64,000 nt of DNA from Agelas oroides (Eukaryota; Porifera; Demospongiae; Agelasida; Agelasidae): positions 323,391-387,390 of the forward strand of contig OX422188.1 in assembly GCA_949130485.1 (NCBI GenBank). Direction: 5' to 3'. Positions within the stretch are counted from its first letter, which is position 1, and every line of letters starts with the position of its first letter. Both the position numbers and the translations under genes were made by a program. Below, piece by piece: positions 53,901-63,220 of this stretch. The notes beneath the pieces were generated by a model, which was not told the origin of the DNA, did not search any database, and was given only the letters and a program-made list of their open reading frames with translations.

Positions 53901-56900
53901 ACCAACTGGCAAAAACAGTTGAACCCTGAATTGTTCCACTCCTTCAAGAGTATTGTCACCCAAGATGGGCACCATCACAACTTGTGAAGTCCCTGCAGGC
54001 TGAAACACCACAGTTGTTGAAGTGGTTGTGTAGTCCTCTCCAGCTGTAGAAAGCACAAAAATCAGTTTTGCAGCTGTAACTAATGAACAGAGAGCTTATT
54101 AATTCTAACCAGTGGCAGAGTTGTTTACAGTGGAGAAGTCCACAACAATTGGAAATAATGTCTGTCCCCTCTTCACAACTGTGATGTTGGCAAAGCGGCC
54201 AGATTCAGAGACAGTGTAGCTTACAGGATCAAACTCCACTGTCACAGCTGAAAAGAGAAATATACAAACATAGAATACTATCTCTGTAGTATTGGCTACA
54301 CAAATGACTCACAGTCATCATCAATGATCCTGACTGTGGCTGTGTCTGCACCAAGCATCACACCATCCTGACTAGTTAGCAGTGATAGCCGAGCAGTGAA
54401 CTGCTCGACAACTTCCCCACGAGTATCAGCCAAGATGGGCACCATCACAATTTGCGAAGTATCTGCAGCCTGAAATGTCACTGTCACTGAAGTTGCTGTG
54501 TAGTCCTCTCCGGCTGTAAAGTGCAATATTGATTATCTCTGTGCTGTATTTAACATGAATAGCTGGAAGACATACCAATAGCAGGACCATCTACAGTGAC
54601 GAAGTTCACACTGACTGTCTGTGTGATTTGTCCCCTCTTCACAATTGTGATGTTGGCAAAGCGATCGGACTCAGAGACAGTGTAGCTTGTGGGAGCAAAT
54701 TCCACAATCAATGCTGAGAAGAGATGTACGCACATAGTATGTTTACTTCCTTTTATACAACAGTTGAACTAATACTTCCTTAACAATACTAGCTGAATAA
54801 ATCACTCACTGTCATCATCAGTGATCTCAACTGTGGCAGTATTTGCACCAAGCATCACTCCATCCTGACCAGTTGGCAGGGATAACCGAGCAGTGAACCG
54901 CTCCACTCCTTCAACAAGACTGTCATTTATGATGGGCACCATCACAACTTGTGAAGCATCTGCAGCTTGAATTGTCACTGCCATTGAAGTTGCTGTGTAG
55001 TCATCTCCAGCTGTATGCAAAATGGATGAGCGTCACCATAGTTACTCAGTATACTAAATTTCAATGAAAAATTAGTCTAACCAATGGCAGTGTTGGCTGA
55101 AGTAGTGAAGTCCACATTGACTGCAAGGGTGGTTTGTCCTCTCTTCACAATTGTAATATTGGCAAAACGGCCAGACTCAGGGACGGTGTAGCTTGTGGGG
55201 TCAAACCCCACTGTTATTACTGCATGATTAGCATGAACCCATTAATCACAAATTCATTAAATTATTTCATAAAACTTTACCATCATTGTCTGTGATTTGG
55301 ATTGTAGTTTGGCGTGGTCGAATGGTAAGTCTTGGAATGTTTGGTACAACACCTCCACCAGTTTGAACTCCAACCAACTCTCCAGTAAAGTCCTCAGTCC
55401 CCTCAAGAACTTGGTCATCAAAAATGGTAATTTTAAGACACTGAGTGTTAGATACACTTTGACTAAAGTTGTAAAATGATGAAGCAGATGGAGGTGAATA
55501 GTCCTGTGGTGAATCTTCTGCATGGGACATAAGATAGTGTACAAGAGGTAGTGGCAACTTGCTACATTAATTAGTAGAGGATGATGAAACACACAATATG
55601 ATATGAATAGTATTCTGCCTACCACTTGCAGAACCTTCTTGCCATTGAGGTTGAAGGGAAATGGCTCGTCCAAGATCTCCTGTCATGACAACGCATATGT
55701 TCACCATTCGTTGTGCGAGACCACTTGACTCAGCAAATGTATAGAGTTCTCGTTCAAACCCAACAGTTGCAACTGTGCACAAAAATAGTACTGTAAACCT
55801 GAGCTATGCAAAAGCACCAACCTTACAAAGTTATATTTGACAAACACTGATGCTTAATTGCTGTACACAGAACAGATATCCACATGTAACAAAGGCAAGA
55901 TTGCAGTGTACAAGAACTTACCCTCATCATCCAAAATGTTGACTGTGGCACTTCCAGGGTCAATGCGGACTCGTGTGACACCAGAAGCTAAGCTTAAATC
56001 AACCTGAAAATTTTCAATATCCATCTCAAAAAGCATGTCATTTGTGATCCTGATTGAAAAGCAGTTCTGGCGAGATGAGTTACTGAATTGATTCAGTAAA
56101 GTGCTATCAGTCAGTTGCTGAAAATCAAGCTCCGCTAAAGGAACAGGGATAAAAGAAAAGAAAATTAATAGGAGTTATGTAAGAGTAAATTATTGCACCA
56201 CATACAAGCTGAGCCTCTTTCTGTGTTGAGTATCAGTGAGAAGGTGAATGGAATGGGGGCACTGGTAGAAGGTTGTGAAATGCTGACACAGAGCTCCACT
56301 CGACCAGCACTCTCAGATATATTCACAGCTGTCTGCTCAAATCCAACAACAACATCTGAAGGAAAGTGAGAACAGCATAAATTATTGCTTTGGTAAAGTC
56401 ATATGCTACTTCAACCAGTTACTTTATTCATAAAACTATAAACGAGAATCACTCACCATCTGTATCAGTTATCACTATGGTAGTAGTAGCATTTGTACCA
56501 TTGGCAACTTCGGTGCCTTTGTACAGTGTGAAGCCTTCTAAATTTTCAGGAATGTCATCAGAATGAATCGTGAAAGAGACCTGTTTGGTACTTTGAAGTG
56601 GCTGGAAAGTAAATGTTTGAGCCTGGAAAGTGAAGTCTTCTGCAGTTGTTGCCCTGTCAATAGCGTTAACTAAGGGAACCATTTGCACTGTTACGACAAG
56701 TAGGTGATCAGCCAAAACCTCTAGTATTAGTGGGATCTCATACATTGTATCAACTTCAGGCTCAGCAAATTCGTACATTGATTGACGAAATCCAACTCTG
56801 GCATCTGCATGGAGAAATGAGTAGCAAGGTAGTGTCCGTAATAAAGTACAAGACTGTGACAAAATGTCTTGGATCACAACCTTGTTTGAGTAGTTGTAAT

Positions 56901-58473
56901 CCAGATATAAATGAATATCATTCAACTATACTCACTATCATTATCAAATATTCGAATCAATGTAGCCCTTCTAGCTGTGCTGTTAAGTATTGCCCCTTCA
57001 GTGATTTGTAGAACATCCAAGACTGCAATGAATCCTTCTTGATCCGTCTCATCAATAAGATCATCCACTATCGGCAGTGTTGGGCGAAGTACAATGCCAG
57101 GCCGTTCCCCGCTTGGTATGGTAAAGTTCTGTGATTGTTGGTCAAAATCAGAAGCTGTGAAATAAGTTAAAGAAGATTGATCACCCATACTCAACAATCA
57201 GTCAGTAGTAAAAAGCAGCTACTTGCAATAAACAGTTATAGTAAGAGGTGGTCAAATGTACAAACTCTAGGTAGCAAATAATCTTGTGTGAGTGTGTGCA
57301 TACAAATATGTTTAAATAGTGTGTGTACACATGCACACAATGTTTAGCCTCATTTCCAGGCCTCTGTCCAGCTTTCTGTCACTTGCTGGTATGATAGTGG
57401 GAGAACAATCTGCAAGTGAGGGACTGCTAGGCAGGGCCCAAGAACGAGGCTACACAATAATATCCACACATATACACCTATATTATGCACATATGCATAT
57501 ACAACTTTAATGGCTCTAACCACTAGCTGCTGTAGGTGCCCCAGTAGGTACTTGCATCCCCATTTGCTCGAATTCAGAGTAAAGTAGTGGAGTAATTTGC
57601 ACGATAACATCAGTAGTAAATACTGAGCTGGAACTAACTGTGATCCCAACCCGTTGTGCAGGCTCTCTGTTGTCATAGTCTGCTTCTACAAACTGAAGTG
57701 TTGCCACTGCAGAAACGAGATGGACAAGACAATGAACGCCACTGAAGTTGATCCACACAATGTACACACCGGCAGACTATTGAAGGTAGCGTAAAATATG
57801 TGGAACCTTTGTTCTGCTTATGATTGGTATCTGTATATCTAATTTAAGTGCAAACAACACTTTCTAGTCAAATGTTGAATGTATCCCTACGTATTATTGA
57901 TCAACCTCAGTCAAATATTGAAGGCACTAGCATGTTATGTGATGACATCAGTCTTCATCAAATGCCATCTATTAGCTTGTAAAATTAATAAGTGAGATGA
58001 TAACTAATACAGTTAATCAAGAACAATGATTTAACAGAGTAAGTATTAGCATATCCTACCAGTGGTATCCATAATGAGGACATTCAGAGGGCTCTGTAAA
58101 AACTGTCCAGAAGAAAGTGATCCAGATGCCAGCTCAAGATCCAAATGAAACGTCTCATTTCCTTCAACCAAGTTGTCACTGTTTGCCGTGAATGGCAGCT
58201 CAACAGATGGTCTAGTTGATCTTAGCGTGATTGTGCCTCCAGTTGGTATTGGCTCAATGTAGTCATTTCCACCTATTGTAGTGAAAACTAAGGTGCTAAA
58301 GATTTGTATACAGGAAAGGCATAAGGGATACACACTTCAAATGTATATCAAATGTTAAATACATGCTGAAGTAATAACAAACTTCGCACACACTTTGCCT
58401 ACATAACATGCTCAGTGCAGAATTGCTGTTACGGCTTATATCATATACTTGTGTTTATAAACCCTATGTAGTG

Positions 58474-58504
<31 letters not shown>

Positions 58505-61500
58505 ATCATACATGGAACAATATGTGACATCTAGATAAGACAGCAAATCATACCTCCCCAGAAAAAAAAACAACTTAGCCCAGTCACCAAAAAATTTCAG
58601 TAGTAGTCTATACAGTTTACCAGTAGAGTCGGCTTACTAAAGCTTGCAGTCCCATCAGTGCGGGATACCCTCAAAGAAAGTCTCCTCCCCGGAAGAGACC
58701 CTTTGATAGTTGTAACTGCAACAGTAGTACGTTCTTCTCCTGCCTCACGAATGACTATACTTGTGTTCACAAACCCAAATACTAAAGAAGAAGAAACAAA
58801 GTGCAAGACGCAACAGCAATATTACTCCTTACTCCAAAATACCAAGTTTTATTTTTTTCAACCTCAGAGTAAACATGGCCACTTAAAATGCAGCAAAAGA
58901 GGGAAGGCTGATGAAATTAGCATGTGTGACCACGAGGGTGAGAAACCAGCACTAAAATCGTGAGCCGGTAAATCTGTGAAATTTGGGAGGCCTAATGTGG
59001 TCAATAATGAAATCCCGCATACAGGTAAGCAACACTTGTGTTTCTATGGAGATGAAGCTTCTAAAGTGCTGCTTTCATATAGCTGCATTAAACAATGAAC
59101 CATTAAACAACCATTAAACTTCTATAGTACTAGCCACAAACCATTGCATAGAGTGCAGGTTCCTCCATTCATGTAAGCCATTCCCCTCTCACTGAGACAA
59201 CACAAACTTTCATCGGTAGTATCTGTGAGTTCTGTTCCTGTGCAGTCAGCTCCAATGAAGCAACGAACAGTCTGGGAGTTGCCTGCAACAGAGTTAAAGG
59301 ATATATTTTGGTAATAACTGTTTGTGTTGAAATGTACATTGAAATGTTGCATCGCCAACTATAAAAAACACTCTTGGGTATTTATGAACCACCATTACCT
59401 TGACTCTGAAGTTACATTTACATACCAGGTATAGAGCCTTGTTCTCAAGTCACTAGCTTATTAGTGCTTGCACCACAAAATAACCAATTGCAATGTCTAT
59501 CGTGTAATGTGTTGGAGAGCCTGGGAATGTAGAAGATGGAAGTGTGCATGTGTGATCATGTGAGAACTACGACTATGATTTTGCTCCCAACAAACCCGAC
59601 ACCAGGATGCAAAACAGAATCTGAGATTTCTCCTACCAACACCTCAAGAAGTAAAGAACTAATTCTAGTTGGAAAACAGATGGTGTCCATATGGTGAAGT
59701 TCAATAAATCCAGTGCATCCATTTGAAGTTTCTTATTTGCTACTGCAGGGGTTCATCAGCTACTGATGCATGGTAACATGAGCAGGGGTAGGTTGTGGCC
59801 AACAGATGGCTGTTGTTTACTGATTAACTAACACCGCCACAGCAAAGGAACCACAGTTCAACTTGGTGGTCACAATTAGCCACATAGAGGCTACTGACAA
59901 CCAAGATATCCCAGTCAAATTTCACAGTGGGGTAATTAGGTGTTGCATATGGATGGCTTAGCTCCTCTACGTTACTAAGGCAACCACAATGTTACCACAT
60001 GCAAGGCTGCAGTGTGGTTCGTTTGTTGTGGCAATTGTAGTTAAACATGTTGGCCACAATTCATTGCGTGGTAGCTAGGGTTCCTGAGCACCAGAAAACA
60101 GAGTAGGCATGCATGGGCATAGGGGATTGTTACCTATAGGTCACTGGATAACAGAAGTTAACTAGATATTTACTGACTGGGATAATTTCTGCTAAAACCT
60201 GGGGTGAGCTTGAGTAAGCCCCACAAAGTTGTGTCAGTGAGGCCAGTCTACTGTTAAATGCTTAGGCATTGTCAAGTTTACTGTATGCCAGACTTACCAT
60301 CCATATCACTGCAAAAACAAATCGGTTGTTTAAACCACAGAGTGGTTACCCTGGTTGCAGTGGTGGGGGGTGGGGGCATGCTCCCCTAGCAAATTTTTGT
60401 ATTTGAAATGCCATCGGTCTTGAGTCAGGAGTAGTTCTGACCCATGAGCTTTGGTACGTATATGTGGGTGCAGTACAGGCCTCCACCAGTAACGCCAAAC
60501 TCGTGAACAGTGAGGTCATAGTTAATATACACTCTACGGTGAGGCCAAGAGAGCATAGGAAACTGCATCATTCTATAGATGCAAATAGCTATACTACAAT
60601 GTTCAATCTGACACCCGGGCCCAGGCCCGGCCGGGTTGGCATGGGCTTGACTATGCTATTGCCTGGTTGCAGTCAAGCTAAAGGGACAGTGGTTATAAGA
60701 GGTTTATTTTGGTATTAGAGACTACCTGCATAAGGAAATCAGAAAGGCAACTGCCCTGATGGATGAACAACCAGGCTCAGCTCATCTTACAACCACAATA
60801 CACATACAACCCTCAGAACATCTGTGATGGAGTCACTACAAATGCACAGTTCAAAGTAGCAGTAAGGAACTTTCATATGTTCTTATAATGCAAGCGATTA
60901 CCTCATGGTTACTATCAGCAGGATCATGGTTGTAAAATAATCAAGGCAGCTGCCTCCATAACTGCCTTATGCAATTAGTCTGTAATACTAAAGTAGACTT
61001 CTCATAACCACTGTCTCTTCAGCTTCACTGCAACCATGGTAACCACTCTGTGATTTACACTGTCGCAAAGTGTGTGCTAGCCCAAGAAATTCAACTTGGT
61101 TAATCAGACCGTTTCTCCTCATGAAAGGGTGGGGTCTGGGAATGAGACTAACATTATACTAGCCTGTAAAACATGGCCTCTTGCTTCCCAATGCCCTTTT
61201 GACTACAGATGGATTCAAATGGATGGGGTCAACCACTTCCGGAGAGCAACTCTGTAATTGAGAGGGAGCAGTACAGTTGACCTTTTGCCTTGATGGAAGC
61301 TTCTATTTGCATCTTTCACGCGTCACTAATTTTAGGAATTGATGTAACGCTTCTTTGCCTACATTTTGTACATAACTGGACTGCACGCAAACCCCACCCG
61401 TTGCCCTCCAAAAGTGAATACTTAATATACTAAGCCATACTCCATGAACTGATCACCTGATTATACTGGCAGATTGATCATGCTCAAGATAGGGTTTAAC

Positions 61501-62430
61501 AATAGTTAAGCCAGTTAACGGGGAGGGGCTCACTGCACAAGTTGTCCCGCTCACACCTTCGGATTGGGGAGGGAAGCACCAAGGGCTTCCGTTGGAGGAG
61601 TTAATACCAGAAGTAGGATTCCTACTTGATCTTAACAGGACCCAAATCCATTACAGGGTACATTCCAATGTTCAGGCACTGACACCAAGTAACCTCGTTC
61701 CCATTCTCTCAGCCAGGGAATGGGATTATGGCACCAAAGCATGCACCTGCCTTCCGGTACACCACCAACAATGGTAACCACAATGGGTACGAAAAGCATT
61801 TATGACAAGAGGCCGACGGTAGTTAACTTACAACAGTAATCGTGCTGGAGTAACAACTGTGATATAAACACAAGTTGGCAGCTTACCAGGCTACAAGTGT
61901 CTCCTGCATGGTGGTGGTTAGAGCTATTACTATAGACTTGTACCCAGTAGTATGCAACATTTTAGGCAAGTGAGTCTAATTACAGAGCATAGATAATAAG
62001 GTCAGTCCAGTAGTCCACTCCAGTTGTCCAGTCCAGTGAATAGAGACACCCTGGGTTTTAGATATATGGTAGTTCTTTGAATCAGCATTTATCGCCGCGC
62101 TGTACTTTGACCTATGATACAAAAAACAAACGCCTTCTCAGCGCGCGCGCATCGAGAGTTTCGCGGCTGGTTTGGATTCTGCATCTACGTTTTGGAGGTC
62201 TGATATATATACTCTGGTGGTGCACGCGAGTTTTTAGTATGTGTGCATGAAGACTGCAGAACCACCGCGGTTTCGGCATACGCGATTACCTACAATAATT
62301 GTTGTTTTGTAAATAGCATAATCATGCAGGAAAGACATACATGAGTTTACTAACCTGATTCGAATAGTGCGCTTAAGACCACTAGCAGAGCAGCAACTAC
62401 GCTGCAGTAGCATGTTACCGATGGCACCAT
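23055..62430 (-). CDS. Giant secreted Calx-beta repeat protein, 133 predicted exons
   Basis: I traced 133 exons from ATG 62430 to TAG 23055-23057. They sum to 23,193 nt, exactly divisible by three, giving 7,730 residues. Exon 1 (62355-62430) encodes a signal peptide and exon 2 (59142-59282) a cysteine module; 65 Calx-beta domains and a two-exon C-terminal region follow. Every internal junction is phase 1 with GT-AG borders. Most B exons end in DDDG, DDDC or a DND motif, the calcium-site signature of Calx-beta domains (known from Na/Ca exchangers, FRAS/FREM and sponge aggregation factors). No transmembrane segment was seen, so a secreted calcium-dependent adhesion or matrix role is inferred. 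Nine tandem five-domain units form its centre. The product is far larger than its neighbour at 9313-20985, which has five domains. Exon and domain counts depend on hand-read splice sites and on correct assembly of near-identical repeats. Confidence 0.85.
25391..25884. mobile_element. 494-bp element with AGTCTCATTCCCAGA ends, 7 bp from a splice donor
   Basis: The ends are AGTCTCATTCCCAGA and TCTGGGAATGAGACT. Its interior holds G/C-rich dispersed-repeat sequence and a poly-C run at 25820-25838. The donor of the exon ending at 25893 begins at 25892. Confidence 0.6.
26189..26635. mobile_element. Inverted copy of the AACCCTTTAAC-ended element
   Basis: It begins ACCCTTTAACTACTGAATG and ends TAGTAGTTAAAGGGTT. 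Blocks such as GACCTTGACCACACCCACT are the reverse complement of the copy at 16077-16589. It lies in an intron of the giant gene. Confidence 0.6.
26778..26877. mobile_element. 100-bp foldback with TAGCCTCGTTCTCAGGCC ends
   Basis: The ends are TAGCCTCGTTCTCAGG and CATGGGAACGAGGCTA, with a second inverted pair, CACTCCCAGATTT and AAATCTGGGAGTG, inside. Confidence 0.65.
29867..32227 (-). repeat. Array unit 9 (C-terminal)
   Basis: Exons: 32090-32227, 31822-32022, 31614-31748, 31343-31540, 31140-31274, 30846-31052, 30628-30768, 30370-30561, 30140-30280, 29867-30061. Its second and third exons resemble those of unit 1 (ASVEMTDDDC; VIIEFDP), so the two edge units retain older variants while the inner ones have been homogenised. 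Its last domain overlaps the three-domain duplication found further downstream. Confidence 0.85.
32326..34699 (-). repeat. Array unit 8
   Basis: Exons: 34562-34699, 34289-34489, 34075-34209, 33811-34008, 33618-33752, 33322-33528, 33104-33244, 32846-33037, 32599-32739, 32326-32520. Exon 8 begins DEEDYQ rather than DQEDYQ. Exon 10 is closer to unit 9 than to unit 7. Confidence 0.85.
34781..37159 (-). repeat. Array unit 7
   Basis: Exons: 37022-37159, 36746-36946, 36532-36666, 36261-36458, 36068-36202, 35774-35980, 35556-35696, 35298-35489, 35054-35194, 34781-34975. Exon 10 uses an AAG acceptor. The preceding intron (34976-35053) is 78 nt and open in frame, so retention would insert 26 residues without a shift. 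Confidence 0.85.
37241..39611 (-). repeat. Array unit 6
   Basis: Exons: 39474-39611, 39202-39402, 38986-39120, 38721-38918, 38528-38662, 38234-38440, 38016-38156, 37758-37949, 37514-37654, 37241-37435. Its first exons resemble unit 5, while its later exons resemble unit 7 (EVTIEF in exon 7, an AAG acceptor before exon 10), so it is a junction unit. The last intron (37436-37513) is 78 nt with no in-frame stop. Confidence 0.85.
39691..42059 (-). repeat. Array unit 5
   Basis: Exons: 41922-42059, 41650-41850, 41434-41568, 41169-41366, 40966-41100, 40672-40878, 40460-40600, 40202-40393, 39957-40097, 39691-39885. It is the near-identical partner of unit 3. Confidence 0.85.
42139..44507 (-). repeat. 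Array unit 4
   Basis: Exons: 44370-44507, 44098-44298, 43882-44016, 43617-43814, 43414-43548, 43120-43326, 42908-43048, 42650-42841, 42405-42545, 42139-42333. It is the near-identical partner of unit 2. Confidence 0.85.
44587..46955 (-). repeat. Array unit 3
   Basis: Exons: 46818-46955, 46546-46746, 46330-46464, 46065-46262, 45862-45996, 45568-45774, 45356-45496, 45098-45289, 44853-44993, 44587-44781. It matches unit 5 at an offset of 4,896 bp apart from a few substitutions concentrated near 45.9-46.5 kb. It shares SLELTF and the ADPSS codon context in exon 7 with unit 5. Confidence 0.85.
47035..49403 (-). repeat. Array unit 2
   Basis: Exons: 49266-49403, 48994-49194, 48778-48912, 48513-48710, 48310-48444, 48016-48222, 47804-47944, 47546-47737, 47301-47441, 47035-47229. 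It is near-identical to unit 4 at an offset of 4,896 bp, for example sharing MELTF in exon 8 and the LLHAV intron-exon border before exon 10. Confidence 0.85.
49483..51862 (-). repeat. Array unit 1 (N-terminal, most diverged)
   Basis: Exons: 51725-51862, 51455-51655, 51247-51381, 50976-51173, 50767-50901, 50471-50677, 50252-50392, 49994-50185, 49749-49889, 49483-49677. The first two exons resemble the preceding one-domain repeats. The fourth exon differs from other units (AAVDYTS, LSDASGG, STVEGME). The last four exons resemble the core units, so the unit is a mosaic. Confidence 0.8.
51940..55219 (-). repeat. Giant gene, domains 6-12: one-domain tandem repeat, period about 476 bp
   Basis: There are seven A/B exon pairs of constant size (138 and 201 nt): 55082-55219/54810-55010, 54576-54713/54313-54513, 54110-54247/53843-54043, 53635-53772/53371-53571, 53159-53296/52890-53090, 52683-52820/52413-52613 and 52208-52345/51940-52140. 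A exons start V(T)VEF and contain SES(G/D)RFANIT(I/V)VKRG. B exons start AGEDYT and end DDDC or DDDS. Successive A exons begin 506, 466, 475, 476, 476 and 475 bp apart. The stretch at 53159-53590 is almost the same as 51725-52150, showing a later three-domain duplication on top of the single-domain one. Confidence 0.8.
57345..57452. mobile_element. 108-bp element with TAGCCTCATTTCCAGGCC ends
   Basis: The ends are TAGCCTCATTTCCAGG and CAAGAACGAGGCTA. It belongs to the same end-sequence family as 26778-26877. It lies between the B exon of domain 2 and its upstream A exon. Confidence 0.55.
58473..58502. repeat. (CA)n microsatellite
   Basis: About 15 CA dinucleotides in an intron of the giant gene, between the A and B exons of domain 1 and close to the former. 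Confidence 0.9.
59142..62430 (-). other. 5' end of the giant gene: signal-peptide exon, 3.1-kb intron, cysteine-module exon
   Basis: Exon 1 is 62355-62430 (25 codons plus one base). It starts MVPSVTCY, is followed by a hydrophobic stretch (VVAALLVVLSALF), and ends at a GTTAGT donor. Exon 2 is 59142-59282 (47 codons) and carries cysteines in the order C, C, CC, C-x2-C, the same pattern as exons at 16891-17028 and 3535-3672. Its donor is GTTTGT. The intron between them (59283-62354) shows no exon that I can support. It holds repeat-like stretches, including a G-rich dispersed repeat near 60361-60440. Confidence 0.7.
59283..62354. other. Intron 1 of the giant gene, no gene seen
   Basis: Open frames on either strand here are short, without recognisable motifs. 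A G-rich repeat near 60361-60440 is shared with 25440-25560. I see no further Calx-beta or cysteine-module exon. Confidence 0.5.
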
Positions 62431-62570
62431 TGCTGCATGCACTGCCGATTAGTCAATCATTCAATGGCAATGCAAACTTCCGAATGTTGAGTGCAGCTGC
62501 ACTCCCCCTTCGTCTAGTTTTGTGCTGTATGGCCTGCACAATCGACTGAAGTGCACAAAACAACCTCGAC

Positions 62571-62576
62571 TATATA
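62571..62576 (-). promoter_or_regulatory. Possible TATA box upstream of the giant gene
   Basis: The minus strand reads TATATA about 140 bp upstream of the ATG at 62430. A start site about 30 bp downstream would leave a 5' UTR of roughly 110 nt. The support is sequence-only and weak. Confidence 0.25.
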
Positions 62577-63028
62577 CTTGCGGGCCACGCATGCGCAGAG
62601 CAGTGCAGGCCGACCCTCGCGTAGTCCCGTGCCCAGCCCGTCTGGTGACAAATTTCTTGAAAAAATTCAAAGCCAAAAGTGGTAAGGACCAATGAGATTG
62701 CGAGATCGGTGATTTTACGAAGCACTTGCCTTACAACAACACAGTAACAGCCATGGCCGGACCAATTTTTGAGACTTTCCAAGATTTTTCGAGCGACCAC
62801 ATGCTCGTGCAGGCTGGAAATATGCGTGCTTGTCGCCTGCAAGCTAAGTGCCGGCGTAGTCTCGCGGAGCCAGACTCTCACACGAAAAGTGCCGGCGATG
62901 CCAGACTAATGTAGTGTAGTTCGACCCTAGCTGCAGCGTTCGTCGCGGCTGCGCGAATTTCGTGCTGCCGGGGTCTGGGAACGGGGCTAAAACTACATGT
63001 AGCCACGTGGTTGCGTAGCAGACCAATC

Positions 63029-63220
63029 ATGGCATTGTCGAAGCTTTTAGCTCCTCTAAACCTGCCAGACCTTCCAGATGAGCCTAATCACCTCCCATCA
63101 ACCTTTGTATTTCCGAAGGGTGAGTTTGGTATAAAAGCGCAAATTGTGAAGCGTTCCTGTCAGCGCCCTAATTTCGTGTTAGTGCAGAAATATACGCGAT
63201 GTCTCGAGTCGAACCAGTAG
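63029..63220 (+). pseudogene. Possible TTF-type zinc-finger (hAT/ZMYM-like) N-terminal fragment
   Basis: An open frame starts MALSKLLAPLNLPDLPDEPN and continues STFVFPKGEFG, IVKRSCQRPNF, then stops after 63 codons. In TTF-type zinc-finger proteins of the ZMYM1/hAT class, a DLPD(x)P, FPK(x)EFG, VKRSFQ sequence precedes a WF-x2-W-x-WLHY motif; here the frame departs after QRPNF, before that motif. It is best read as a fragment of a transposon-derived gene. A GTGAGT after the FPKG codons could act as a donor, so a real first exon of a plus-strand gene is the alternative. The rest of 62431-64000 has no supported gene. Confidence 0.35.

Larger units (their letters stand above)
55281..58781 (-). 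other. Giant gene, Calx-beta domains 1-5 (diverged N-terminal set)
   Basis: Exons, from N to C terminus: 58638-58781 with 58060-58272 (domain 1); 57521-57706 with 56936-57154 (domain 2); 56457-56804, a whole domain in one exon (domain 3); 56206-56355 with 55922-56134 (domain 4); 55623-55772 with 55281-55517 (domain 5). A exons show the VGFE/VGFR start typical of a Calx-beta first strand. B exons end in DTTG, DNDS, DTDG, DDEG and DNDG. These domains differ strongly from each other, unlike the later tandem copies. The unsplit third domain is matched in the neighbouring gene. Introns at 57155-57520 and 26040-26915 hold foldback elements. Confidence 0.8.
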
